Below are positions 16,268-25,210 of a stretch of DNA of 30,619 bases, piece after piece (position 1 is the stretch's first letter; each line of letters opens with the position of its first letter). The DNA is from Prolixibacteraceae bacterium (GTDB lineage Bacteria; Bacteroidota; Bacteroidia; Bacteroidales; Prolixibacteraceae). The stretch lies in assembly GCA_016930735.1 (NCBI GenBank), contig JAFGGF010000051.1, forward strand, positions 1-30,619, read 5' to 3'. The position numbers were made by a program, and so were the translations under genes. The notes beneath the pieces were generated by a model. That model was not told the DNA's origin, ran no database searches, and was given only the letters and a program-made list of their open reading frames with translations.

Positions 16268-18133
16268 ATGAATTTATTCTTCAGGCTTTCAGGTATTCCC
16301 GGATCAGTTAACTTAATTTTAGTTTTATTGTTGGTTTTTGGTTCGAACTTCTTATTGGCTCAGCCTTCGGGTGGCCCTCACGGGCCGATTCATAAAACCT
16401 ATGAACTTCCAGATGTTTCCGGGAAAATTTATTATGTGGCTCCGGATGGAAATCCGGATGTTTCTGGTGAGGAAATATCAAATCCGACTACTCTTAAGGC
16501 AGTTGTTAAAAAGTGTATGACGGGCGATGCAATAATACTTCGTAATGGTGTGTACAGAACCGGAGAACTGGTGTTTAACCAGGGTTTAACATTTCAGCCC
16601 TACAAAGATGAACAGCCTGTTTTGAAAGGAACTTTTATTGCAGATAACTGGGAAAAAGTTGGTGAAACCCTTTGGAAAACAAAATGGGACTATTTGTTTC
16701 CTGCCGATCCGGAAGACTGGTGGAGACGTGAACGGGAAGAACAATTTACACCTCTTCATCGATTTAACGATGACATGGTTTTTGTTGATGGCAGGTTCCT
16801 TCAGTCGGCAGCAAATACCGGTGAACTAAATGATAATACTTTCTATATTGATTACGATAAAAATGAGGTTTATTTAGCCATTAATCCCGAAAGCAAACTG
16901 ATTGAAATTACTGCTTTCAGTGGCGCCATCCACCGGGTTTATTACGATGTAAACGGGAAATCGAACGATGGTATCGGTCCGGTAATTAGGGGAATTGATT
17001 TTACCCAGTATTCCGATACAACTATTATTGTGGAATGTGTCGATCCGGTTGGAAAAAAAGATGAATCGGAAATCGGTAAGGAAGTGCGTGGTACTGTTAT
17101 TGAAAACTGTGATATTTCTTACTGTTCACGTCAGGCAGCATTCCTTATGGGTGACAACACGGTAATGCGGAGTTGCAAAGTGAGCAATACCAGCCGCGAA
17201 GGTATTTACGTGGTAGGCTCAGCCGATGTATTGCTTGAAAAAAATATCATTGAGAAAAATAACATTGAGAATATTACGGGATGCTACCCTGCAGGAGTTA
17301 AAATTTTTAACCAGAATTACCGATGTACATGCCGCGATAACCTGGTAACCAATATGCCCAATTCCAACGGTATCTGGTACGATGTAGGCAATGTTGACGG
17401 GCGTTTTATCAATAACTGGATTGAAAACGTAGGTGGAATTGACCCGGTTGCAACAAACAGGGTATGGCCCAGCCAGAACGGGTTCTTTTTTGAAATATCA
17501 AAAGGTGCTGTTTGTGCTGGAAATGTTTTTGTTAACTGCGACCACGGTTTGCTTGCTCTAAACAGCTCGAATGTTGAAATTTACCAGAATACGTTTGTGA
17601 ACAGCATGGTTTGTATTGCCCGCGATACCCGCAGTGCACAAGGCGACCATTTTGGATGGCACCCTTCCACCGGCCCTGATGTGGATGAACGTTTCGGGCA
17701 TGTTTTTGTAAATAACCTGCTTGTCGGTGATGAAAATATGGAAAATCCGCTTTTACTCGTTTGGCAACCAGCAGTATTATGCGAACGACTGAATGAATCG
17801 CCATTGAAACAATTTGACCACAATGTTTTTATTCAAAGTACTGAAAGTAATTATAATACATTAGCTTTCTGGAGCCCTTTTCAGAATGAACAATGCCAGA
17901 TTGAAGTTAATTCACTTGACAAACTTAAGGATGTAAGTGGCGACAATGCAAATAGCCTTTTTTATACAGAAAATCATATGCCACTATTTAAAAGTACAAT
18001 TTTGAAAAATTTTGTAGTAGTGAAAGATTTTGAAGGAAATAGAGCTGCGACACAATTGCCTGAGAAAGTTAAAAAACTGATAGGATTGTCTAATGGAAAT
18101 GGAAATTTTGTTGGGGCATATCCGGTAAAATAA
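16268..18133 (+). CDS. Exported right-handed parallel beta-helix protein, probable carbohydrate-active enzyme
   Basis: A 621-residue protein with a signal peptide (hydrophobic stretch LILVLLLVFGSNFLLAQ, cleavage near residue 32). After KIYYVAPDGNPDVSGEE comes the usual start of a solenoid (LRNGVYRTGELVFNQG), then many short coils rich in Asn, Gly and Val: CDISYCSRQAAFLMGDNTVM, NTSREGIYVVGSADVLLEKN, NGIWYDVGNVDGRFINNWIE, NGFFFEISKGAVCAGNVFVN, HGLLALNSSNVEIYQNTFVN. This pattern is shared by GH141, GH120 and several polysaccharide lyase families, so hydrolase or lyase activity on an acidic or branched glycan is likely but not assignable. Position between the glycosidases and the susC/D operon supports a role in the locus. 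A TAATTTTG (16196-16203) fits a -7 box 65 bp upstream, though the -33 box is poor. Confidence 0.75.
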   Translation: MNLFFRLSGIPGSVNLILVLLLVFGSNFLLAQPSGGPHGPIHKTYELPDVSGKIYYVAPDGNPDVSGEEISNPTTLKAVVKKCMTGDAIILRNGVYRTGELVFNQGLTFQPYKDEQPVLKGTFIADNWEKVGETLWKTKWDYLFPADPEDWWRREREEQFTPLHRFNDDMVFVDGRFLQSAANTGELNDNTFYIDYDKNEVYLAINPESKLIEITAFSGAIHRVYYDVNGKSNDGIGPVIRGIDFTQYSDTTIIVECVDPVGKKDESEIGKEVRGTVIENCDISYCSRQAAFLMGDNTVMRSCKVSNTSREGIYVVGSADVLLEKNIIEKNNIENITGCYPAGVKIFNQNYRCTCRDNLVTNMPNSNGIWYDVGNVDGRFINNWIENVGGIDPVATNRVWPSQNGFFFEISKGAVCAGNVFVNCDHGLLALNSSNVEIYQNTFVNSMVCIARDTRSAQGDHFGWHPSTGPDVDERFGHVFVNNLLVGDENMENPLLLVWQPAVLCERLNESPLKQFDHNVFIQSTESNYNTLAFWSPFQNEQCQIEVNSLDKLKDVSGDNANSLFYTENHMPLFKSTILKNFVVVKDFEGNRAATQLPEKVKKLIGLSNGNGNFVGAYPVK

Positions 18134-18316
18134 GCGGATTGTTGTTTTTAATAGAAAATTTCCAATAATGGAAATGCCTGTACAGAAGGTAGTTGCAATA
18201 AATGTATATGTAACATATATTCAATATAAGTAAGAAATATTTTTTAAAGCACTTTCAGAATAAAAGTACTATTGGATCTAAATACATATATTTGTTAGTT
18301 AAAAATCTGATTTTTT

Positions 18317-18880
18317 CTGGAAGAAAAATTTATCATATCAGGCTTAAAAAAACAGGACAAGGTTGTTTTCGACTTTGTGTTTAAGTATTATTATTCAGGG
18401 CTTTGTGCCTATTCAATGAATTATGGTGTTTCTCCTCAGGTTGCAGAAGATATTGTGCAAGGCTTTTTTGTAAACTTGTGGCTGAAAAGTAAAGAACTCG
18501 AAATAAATACTTCATTAAAATCATATTTATTTACTTCTGTTAAAAATAAATGCCTTGACTATCATAAACATAATAAAGTTAGGGAGAATTACCTGGATCA
18601 TATTACAGAAAGTTCATCTTTGGAGTCTTCACAATTCAATATGTATATTGAATCTGAATTAAATGAAATATTAAGTTCGGCGATGGAGAAATTAACGCCA
18701 AGGTGCAGGGAAATATTTGAATTAAGCCGCTTTAGCGGGTTAAAGAATGCAGAGATTGCTGAAGATCTGAATATTTCAAAAAGGACTGTTGAACTTCAAA
18801 TTAGTAATGCCTTAAAAATACTGAGGGAGGAATTAAAAGATATTTTACCTTTATTTCTAATTGCGCTCCTCTTAAAATAA
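18317..18880 (+). CDS. ECF RNA polymerase sigma factor, FecI-like (start codon uncertain)
   Basis: A sigma-70 ECF factor of the type paired with FecR and SusC in Bacteroidota; it directs RNA polymerase to the locus when freed. Region 2 is seen in VAEDIVQGFFVNLWLKSKEL and SLKSYLFTSVKNKCLDYHK; region 4 helix-turn-helix in LTPRCREIFELSRFSGLKNAEIAEDLNISKRTVELQISNAL. The first standard start codon is GTG at 18377 (167 residues), but conserved family sequence (ISGLKKQDKVVFDFVFKYYYSGL) is open upstream to a stop at 18308-18310. That stretch has no ATG, GTG or TTG; a CTG at 18317 would give the expected length of about 187. I annotate from CTG with reservation. A TATATTTG -7 box at 18287-18294 fits a short leader. 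fecR follows after 85 bp. Confidence 0.8.
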   Translation: MEEKFIISGLKKQDKVVFDFVFKYYYSGLCAYSMNYGVSPQVAEDIVQGFFVNLWLKSKELEINTSLKSYLFTSVKNKCLDYHKHNKVRENYLDHITESSSLESSQFNMYIESELNEILSSAMEKLTPRCREIFELSRFSGLKNAEIAEDLNISKRTVELQISNALKILREELKDILPLFLIALLLK

Positions 18881-18965
18881 TTTTATCGATGTATATGTGT
18901 TTTGACACATCTGGTCGTCATATATATAAATCCGAATTTATTCATAGATTTTTAGTTTGGTTAAT

Positions 18966-20015
18966 ATGAGTACAGAAAGGCCATCGCAGGTCGAAGATTT
19001 ATTACCCGGTTATTTTTCCAATGAAATTGGAGAAGCAGACCGGGTAATTATTGAAAATTGGAAAAATTCTTCCGAAAAGAGCCTGAAAGATTTCCAGGCA
19101 TTTAAAATGGCTTGGGAAGCAGGAAAAATTTTAACCTTAATGAAACAGTTCAATGCCGATGTTGCATTAAAAAAAGTTGAGTCCCGAATCAGTAAATCCA
19201 AAAAAATAAAGATTACAGCAATTTTATATAAAATTGCGGCAATTCTTTTATTACCACTAATTATATATTCAGGTTATTTAACCTTTAGCTCAATTGGCAA
19301 AAAGAGCGATTCAACACAGGTGGCTACTGTTTGGAACGAGGTTAAAACTTCGACAGGCATGCAATCGAAATTTACCCTTCCCGACGGGTCCCAGGTTTGG
19401 TTAAATTCTTCCACGACCTTAAAATACCCGCTTGTTTTTGGCGATTACAGGGAAGTTGAATTATCAGGAGAAGCATTTTTCGATGTTCAAAAAAAAGAAA
19501 ACCTACCATTTATTCTCAAAATGAATAAAATTAACATTGAGGTAGTTGGGACATCTTTTAATGTTTTGAATTATTCAGAAGAAAGCCAGACAGAAATTAC
19601 ATTGAAGTCGGGGAAAATAAAACTGTTTTCAGGAAATTATTCTGATAAAAAAGAAATTACTACAATGGAACCAGGGCAAAGGGCTGTTTATGTCGATAGC
19701 CTCCGTAAAGTATTTATCGACGATGTGGAAGTTATCAAATATACTGCATGGATGGAAGGCAAACTTATTATCGATGACCCGATGGATGAAGTCGTAAGAA
19801 AATTAAACCGGTGGTTTAATGTTGATATGATTCTTCAGGATAAAAGCCTGCATGAATATATTTATAAAGCAACTTTTGAAGATGAAACCCTCGACCAGGT
19901 TCTTGAATTACTTAAACTATCGGCCCCTATTGAATACACATCCGAACCACGAAAATTATTGTCAAACGGTACTTTTAGCAAAAGGAAAATAATTATTAAA
20001 AAACGAACTATATGA
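18966..20015 (+). CDS. FecR-family anti-sigma factor
   Basis: A 349-residue inner-membrane protein that holds the sigma factor and relays a signal from the SusC receptor. The N-terminal cytosolic part (about 1-80) carries the sigma-binding helices (EADRVIIENWKNSSEKSLKDF). A single transmembrane helix follows (ITAILYKIAAILLLPLIIYS, about 84-104), then the periplasmic FecR domain with FTLPDGSQVWLNSSTTLKYP, REVELSGEAFFDVQK, VVGTSFNVLNY and LKSGKIKLFSG. A C-terminal STN-like domain (VRKLNRWFNVDM to YKATFEDETLDQVLELLKLS) completes it. I chose the ATG at 18966 over the in-frame TTG at 18957. It is 85 bp after the sigma gene and 117 bp before susC, the usual order. Confidence 0.93.
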   Translation: MSTERPSQVEDLLPGYFSNEIGEADRVIIENWKNSSEKSLKDFQAFKMAWEAGKILTLMKQFNADVALKKVESRISKSKKIKITAILYKIAAILLLPLIIYSGYLTFSSIGKKSDSTQVATVWNEVKTSTGMQSKFTLPDGSQVWLNSSTTLKYPLVFGDYREVELSGEAFFDVQKKENLPFILKMNKINIEVVGTSFNVLNYSEESQTEITLKSGKIKLFSGNYSDKKEITTMEPGQRAVYVDSLRKVFIDDVEVIKYTAWMEGKLIIDDPMDEVVRKLNRWFNVDMILQDKSLHEYIYKATFEDETLDQVLELLKLSAPIEYTSEPRKLLSNGTFSKRKIIIKKRTI

Positions 20016-20033
20016 AGTATACTGATCTAAAAA

Positions 20034-20060
20034 GAGGAAGGTGTTCGCACCACCTTCCTC
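20034..20060 (+). promoter_or_regulatory. Strong stem-loop between fecR and susC
   Basis: GAGGAAGGTG (20034-20043) and CACCTTCCTC (20051-20060) pair perfectly over 10 bp around the loop TTCGCAC. No T-run follows (the next bases are CCAAATTAAATT), so it is not a standard terminator. It lies 18 bp after the fecR stop and 72 bp before the susC start and may be a partial terminator, an RNA-stability element or a processing site that lets susC/D outnumber the regulators. Confidence 0.65.
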
Positions 20061-20132
20061 CCAAATTAAATTCTGCCATTAAGGCAAAACTTATGATTTA
20101 ATTATTCACTTAAACTAAATCGATGTAAAACT

Positions 20133-23100
20133 ATGGAAAAAAAACAAAGTTTTAATTGGGATTTGCTAAAAAAGTGTAAGTCCCTAAAGATTTTACGAAT
20201 TATGAAACTAACTATCTTTTTTATTCTGATGACTTTTGGGCAAATTTTAGCATCGCACAGTTATTCTCAAACTGCCAGGCTAAACATTGCCCTTAACAAT
20301 GTGACAGTTGAGCAGGTATTAAATGAGATAGAAGATGAATCGGAATTTTATTTTCTGTACAACAAAAAATTAATCGATGTTGAACGGAAAGTGGACATCA
20401 ACGTCAAGGACGAAAAAATTATTGACATCCTTGACTTGTTATTTGATGATACTAATGTTATGTACTCTGTAATTGATAGGCAAATTGTATTATCAGATAA
20501 AACTATTATGCAACAGGCATATGTAGTTACAGGAAAAGTAACCGATAATAGTGGAAGTCCTCTCCCAGGAGTGACGGTGTTATTACTCGGAACTTCTCAA
20601 GGTGTTGTTACCGGGGCCGATGGAACTTACTCTCTAAACAATGTTCCGGAAGATGCAACACTCGTATTTTCTTTTGTGGGTATGAAAACACAGGAAATAT
20701 CTGTTGCAGGGAAAAATGTAATTAACGTTGTAATGGTTGATGAAAGCATAGGGATTGATGAAGTTGTAGCAGTAGGTTTTGGAGTTCAAAAGAAAGTCAA
20801 TTTGACTGGTTCTGTTTCGCATATCACAAGCGAAGAACTTGAAAATATGCCATTCACCCAAGCATCCCAGGTACTATCGGGGCAGGCAAGTGGCGTTACA
20901 GTAATACAAGGCTCGGGGCAGCCGGGCATGGATGACGCTTCAATCACAATCAGGGGGATGGGTACTTTTAGTGGTGCCGGAAATTCTCCTTTAGTATTAA
21001 TTGACGGATTAGCTGCTGATATTAATAGTGTTGATCCGAATGATATAGAAAGTATTTCAGTACTTAAGGATGCTGCTTCGGCGGCAATTTACGGATCACG
21101 AGCTGCCAACGGGGTTATTTTAATAGAAACAAAGAAAGGACGCACCGGTCAACTCGAAGTCACTTATAACGGGTATGTTGGTGTACAGAAACCTACTCAA
21201 CTTCCGGAATTTGTCGATTCCTGGGAATATGCAACACTCGAAAATGAAGCTTTTAAAAATGAAGGGAAAAATATCAAATGGTCTGATGAAGAAATACAAA
21301 AGCTAAAAACAGGCTCTGATCCGGAAAATTATCCCAACAAAAATCATTACAAGGACCTGGTCACTTCAGGAAGTGGATTTCAGACTAACCACAATTTACA
21401 GTTTAATGGTGGCAGTAAAGGTCATACTTATTTATTCTCGCTGGGTTATCTTGATCAGGAAGGTATCATTAAAGAAACAGAATACGACAGATATAATATG
21501 CGCTTAAACCTTAATAGTGAGTTAAGCAAAAAATTAAATTTAAAATTAAACCTGTCTGGCAATCATTCAAATAGAGGCGAACCAGTAAGTGCTGGGCAGC
21601 AGGGGCAGAATGATACAAGGCAATTTGTAAAATTTGCTGCAAGGACTCCATCCTATATCGGTGGTAAAAAAGCAGATGGAACTTATGACCATATCGCCGG
21701 ATTTACCATTGAAGGCTGGCTTGACAGCGAGTCTTTTATAAGCGTTGATAAAGAAAACTTTCTTGGCAATGTTTCATTGGAATATGATTTATTAAAAAAT
21801 TTGAAACTGACCGGTAAAGCCGGATATTTATTGGATCAATATAATAAGAAGGTTTACCAGGCAGAATTAGTGGTTGATGAGAATCTAACTCAGGGGCCTG
21901 CAGAACTAACTGTCTATAACGGCAAAAGTACATTAATTACTATACAAGCGTTGCTTGATTACGATTTAGTAGCAGGAGACAATGCACTCCATATATTGGC
22001 AGGATATTCACAGGAAGAATTCAATAGTAATTGGAGCCAAGCATACAGGGATGATTTCCCAACGAATACCCTATACACCTTAAATGCAGGTTCGACTGAA
22101 AATATGCAGTCGAGTGGATCGGGCTATGAATGGGCTTTAACTTCATTTTTTGGAAGAATCAACTATTCATACCAAGGGAAATACCTTCTGGAAGGAAACC
22201 TGCGATATGATGGTTCATCGCGATTCCCTTCGAATAATAGGTTTGGGCTTTTCCCTTCGTTTTCTGCAGGTTGGCGGATTTCTGAAGAAAGTTTTATGCA
22301 TGATTATACATGGATTGACAACCTGAAACTCCGTACTTCTTGGGGACAGTTAGGGAACCAACAAATTGGAAATTATCCATATCAGCAGACAATCAGCTTA
22401 GGATTAGTTTACCCGATAGGAACAAGTGAAACCATATATCCTGGTGCAGCCCCAACAATTTTGCCAAATACTGAAATAACCTGGGAATCGACACGTGTGA
22501 TGAACCTTGGAATTGATTGGTCGGTCTTGAATGGGAAATATAGTATAAGTGCTGAGTATTTCAATAAAAGAACTAACGACATTCTTTATAATATCTCAGC
22601 AGCCAAGGTTTTAGGCTTAACACCATCGGAACAAAATGCGGGTTCTGTTAAAAATGCAGGATTTGAAATTCTTGCATCACACAGGAATTTAGTGGGTGAT
22701 TTTTCATATAATATTACCGGAAACTTTTCATATGTTAAAAATCGTGTATTGGAAATTGCCCAACTGGAAAATGATATTGCCAAAGGCCTTTTTGTTGGTG
22801 AACCATTACAGTCCATTTACGGATATGTTGCAGATGGGCTGTTTGTCGATCAGACAGATATTAATAGCTATCCTGATCAACCTTATTCAGCATCTCCGGG
22901 AGACATACGTTATAAAGATATAAGCGGACCGGATGGTATCCCTGATGGAGTTGTTAATGCTGAATATGACAGGAAAGTGATAGGTAATAAATTCCCTAAG
23001 TATGCATTTGGGGCTAATATATCGGCTTCGTATAAAAATTTTGACCTGGGAATACAATTACAAGGCATAGCCGGACGTGATAATCTTTTAACCCGGTATA

Positions 23101-23489
23101 TCGGACGGGCTTTGTTACTGAATAGTAATCCACAACGATGGATGTACGAAAACAGGTGGACACAGGAAAATCCCGACAGAGATGCAATATATCCAAGGAT
23201 GTTGAATTTAACTGAAGGAGATGCTCAAAATTATACTTCAACATATTGGCTGAGGAGTGCAGCTTTCCTCCGTTTAAACAACCTTCAGTTGGGATATACA
23301 TTCTCACCTGGAGTTTTGAATGCGCTTAAAATTAAAAGCCTCCGTGTGTATGTAAATGCAACAAATCTTTTCACTTTGGATAATTATTATCCAGGGTGGG
23401 ACCCCGAGGTTGATACTGATTCAGCCGGAGATGGAGGGCACTATCCAACTACTTCAGTGTATTCAATTGGTATTAATGCAAACTTCTAA
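20133..23489 (+). CDS. susC: SusC-like TonB-dependent outer-membrane receptor with STN signalling domain
   Basis: A 1118-residue outer-membrane transporter that imports oligosaccharides under TonB power together with its SusD lid. Order: cytosolic lead and signal peptide (MKLTIFFILMTFGQILASHS, about 24-43), STN domain (about 50-121, LNNVTVEQVLNEIEDESEFY), carboxypeptidase-regulatory-like domain (about 131-203, VTGKVTDNSGSPLPGVTV), TonB-box/plug region starting DEVVAVGFGVQKKVNLTGSV (209-228), SusC signature ITIRGMGTFSGAGNSPLVLIDG and SVLKDAASAAIYGSRAANGVI, then a 22-strand barrel to a C-terminal Phe. The STN domain marks it as an activator of the FecR/sigma pair just upstream. Translation of susD begins 3 bp after the stop, so the two are tightly coupled. 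Confidence 0.97.
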   Translation: MEKKQSFNWDLLKKCKSLKILRIMKLTIFFILMTFGQILASHSYSQTARLNIALNNVTVEQVLNEIEDESEFYFLYNKKLIDVERKVDINVKDEKIIDILDLLFDDTNVMYSVIDRQIVLSDKTIMQQAYVVTGKVTDNSGSPLPGVTVLLLGTSQGVVTGADGTYSLNNVPEDATLVFSFVGMKTQEISVAGKNVINVVMVDESIGIDEVVAVGFGVQKKVNLTGSVSHITSEELENMPFTQASQVLSGQASGVTVIQGSGQPGMDDASITIRGMGTFSGAGNSPLVLIDGLAADINSVDPNDIESISVLKDAASAAIYGSRAANGVILIETKKGRTGQLEVTYNGYVGVQKPTQLPEFVDSWEYATLENEAFKNEGKNIKWSDEEIQKLKTGSDPENYPNKNHYKDLVTSGSGFQTNHNLQFNGGSKGHTYLFSLGYLDQEGIIKETEYDRYNMRLNLNSELSKKLNLKLNLSGNHSNRGEPVSAGQQGQNDTRQFVKFAARTPSYIGGKKADGTYDHIAGFTIEGWLDSESFISVDKENFLGNVSLEYDLLKNLKLTGKAGYLLDQYNKKVYQAELVVDENLTQGPAELTVYNGKSTLITIQALLDYDLVAGDNALHILAGYSQEEFNSNWSQAYRDDFPTNTLYTLNAGSTENMQSSGSGYEWALTSFFGRINYSYQGKYLLEGNLRYDGSSRFPSNNRFGLFPSFSAGWRISEESFMHDYTWIDNLKLRTSWGQLGNQQIGNYPYQQTISLGLVYPIGTSETIYPGAAPTILPNTEITWESTRVMNLGIDWSVLNGKYSISAEYFNKRTNDILYNISAAKVLGLTPSEQNAGSVKNAGFEILASHRNLVGDFSYNITGNFSYVKNRVLEIAQLENDIAKGLFVGEPLQSIYGYVADGLFVDQTDINSYPDQPYSASPGDIRYKDISGPDGIPDGVVNAEYDRKVIGNKFPKYAFGANISASYKNFDLGIQLQGIAGRDNLLTRYIGRALLLNSNPQRWMYENRWTQENPDRDAIYPRMLNLTEGDAQNYTSTYWLRSAAFLRLNNLQLGYTFSPGVLNALKIKSLRVYVNATNLFTLDNYYPGWDPEVDTDSAGDGGHYPTTSVYSIGINANF

Positions 23490-23492
23490 AAA

Positions 23493-25124
23493 ATGATTAC
23501 AATGAAAAAGGTATATTATAAACTTATAAAAATCAATATCATATTGATTATTTTGAGTGTTATTTTTTCAGGTTGTGACGACATTCTGGAAAAACAACCT
23601 CTGGATGCGTTGGCTGAAGGAACTTTTTGGCAAACAGAAAAGGACGCAACATTAGCTTTAATTGGAATTTATAATTCAGGCAGAGGCAGGGATAGTTATA
23701 ATTTTCAAAATGCTGAATCATTCATCCGATTAGATTGTACAACAGATAACGGATATGAAAAAGATAACCGGATAACTCAATTTAATAATGGAGAACTTGA
23801 ATCAACCCACTTTGTGGTTGAAAGTTTTTGGGCAAACAGCTATGCCAAAATAGCTCGATGCAATGTTTTCCTGAAAAATATAGGAAGTGTCGAGATGGAT
23901 GAAGGCAAGAAATTGGAAATAACAGCTGAAGTAAAATTTATTAGAGCATTGAATTATTTCTGGATGTCACAATTTTGGGGAGGTGTCCCTTTGGTTACAG
24001 ATGTTTTAACTATGGAAGAAGCCAATAATGTATTACGCGACAGTAAGGAAAATGTAGTAAATTTTGTATTATCTGAGCTTACAGAGTGTGTTGCAAATTT
24101 ACCCCAAGACCGACCTGACAACGAATTTGGCAGGGTAACAAAAGCTGCTGCATTGGCTATAAAAGGCAGGCTATTAATGGCTGAAAAACGTTGGTCGGAA
24201 GCAGTGGAAGTATACGGCAGCATAATGACTATGGGTATATATGGAATTAATCCTGATTTCAAGGATATTTTTGAAGACGACGGAGAAGTCAATAATGAAG
24301 TTATTTTCCCTCTGAAATATGCTGAAAATGATTACCCAACTGAAATTCAAAGGGCATGCCGCCCGTTTATGTACGGTGGCTGGCATCAAATTAATGTTTA
24401 CAATGAGTTGGTAAAAGATTTCCCATGCATCGATGGATTACCAGTTAATGAATCACCGTTTTACGATCCAAGTAATCCTTATGATAACAGAGACCCCAGA
24501 TTGCATATGACAGTCTTGATACCTGAACGGACCGTTTTTAAAGGTCAGCTTTATGTTGCTCACCCCGATTCAATGAATGCCTCTGACAGGCTTCCGAGAA
24601 GGGATTGGAGTGGCTATGCTTTGTTAAAATTCCTGGACGAAGATTATGAAGGAAGTGTTACAAATAATGGTGCCGACTTTCCTATGGTCAGGTATCCTGA
24701 AGTTCTATTAAGTTATCTGGAATCAAAAATAGAAGCCGGTGATGCTATTTCACAGGATTTACTGGATAAAACCATTAATCTAATCAGAGGCAGGGCTTCA
24801 GTTAATTTGCCAGCGATTACACAAACCAACCCTGATTTATTAAGGCCGATTGTAAGGACAGAACGAAGGATTGAGCTTGCTTTTGAAGGATTAAGGTTGT
24901 TCGATTTATATAGGTGGAGGACAGCTCATACTATTTTGAATGGAAAATTTTATGGAATGAAGTTGACAAATGATCCTCAGAATTATACCGACTTTATTGT
25001 GGATGATGAAGGTTATTTCTTTTGTGAAGAAACGAATTTCAGGGAAAATGTGGATTATTTATGGCCTATACCGCAGAGCGAAAGAGATATCAATCAGAAT
25101 CTTGAACAAAATCCTGGATATTAA
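23493..25124 (+). CDS. susD: SusD/RagB-like starch-binding-type outer-membrane lipoprotein
   Basis: A 543-residue surface lipoprotein that closes over the SusC barrel and binds the glycan. The lipobox IFSGC gives lipid attachment at Cys28, or Cys25 if the second ATG at 23502 is used (it gives a more usual signal, MKKVYYKLIKINIILI). Family landmarks are seen: DDILEKQPLDALAEGTFWQT after the Cys, the tetratricopeptide-like segments with EVKFIRALNYFWMSQFWGGVPLVTD, the C-terminal RTERRIELAFEGLRLFDLYRW, and a closing YLWPIPQSERDINQNLEQNPGY. It is cotranscribed with susC, with a strong stem-loop immediately after the gene. Confidence 0.96.
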   Translation: MITMKKVYYKLIKINIILIILSVIFSGCDDILEKQPLDALAEGTFWQTEKDATLALIGIYNSGRGRDSYNFQNAESFIRLDCTTDNGYEKDNRITQFNNGELESTHFVVESFWANSYAKIARCNVFLKNIGSVEMDEGKKLEITAEVKFIRALNYFWMSQFWGGVPLVTDVLTMEEANNVLRDSKENVVNFVLSELTECVANLPQDRPDNEFGRVTKAAALAIKGRLLMAEKRWSEAVEVYGSIMTMGIYGINPDFKDIFEDDGEVNNEVIFPLKYAENDYPTEIQRACRPFMYGGWHQINVYNELVKDFPCIDGLPVNESPFYDPSNPYDNRDPRLHMTVLIPERTVFKGQLYVAHPDSMNASDRLPRRDWSGYALLKFLDEDYEGSVTNNGADFPMVRYPEVLLSYLESKIEAGDAISQDLLDKTINLIRGRASVNLPAITQTNPDLLRPIVRTERRIELAFEGLRLFDLYRWRTAHTILNGKFYGMKLTNDPQNYTDFIVDDEGYFFCEETNFRENVDYLWPIPQSERDINQNLEQNPGY

Positions 25125-25130
25125 TCATGA

Positions 25131-25162
25131 AAAGAGAGGGAATAATTTCCCTCTCTTTCTAT
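25131..25162 (+). terminator. Stem-loop after susD (partial terminator)
   Basis: AAAGAGAGGGAA (25131-25142) and TTCCCTCTCTTT (25147-25158) make a perfect 12-bp stem with loop TAAT, 6 bp after the susD stop. The following sequence is only mildly T-rich, so read-through into the oxidoreductase gene is plausible; it may also protect the susCD message. Confidence 0.65.
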
Positions 25163-25210
25163 AATTACACTATAATAAACAATTAATTTTAAAACAAACA
25201 CTTCCTCGAC

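Noticed and set aside
18141..18175. Terminator after the beta-helix gene
   Set aside because: ATTTCCA/TGGAAAT forms a 7-bp stem but is followed by GCCTG rather than a T-run, so it was not called.
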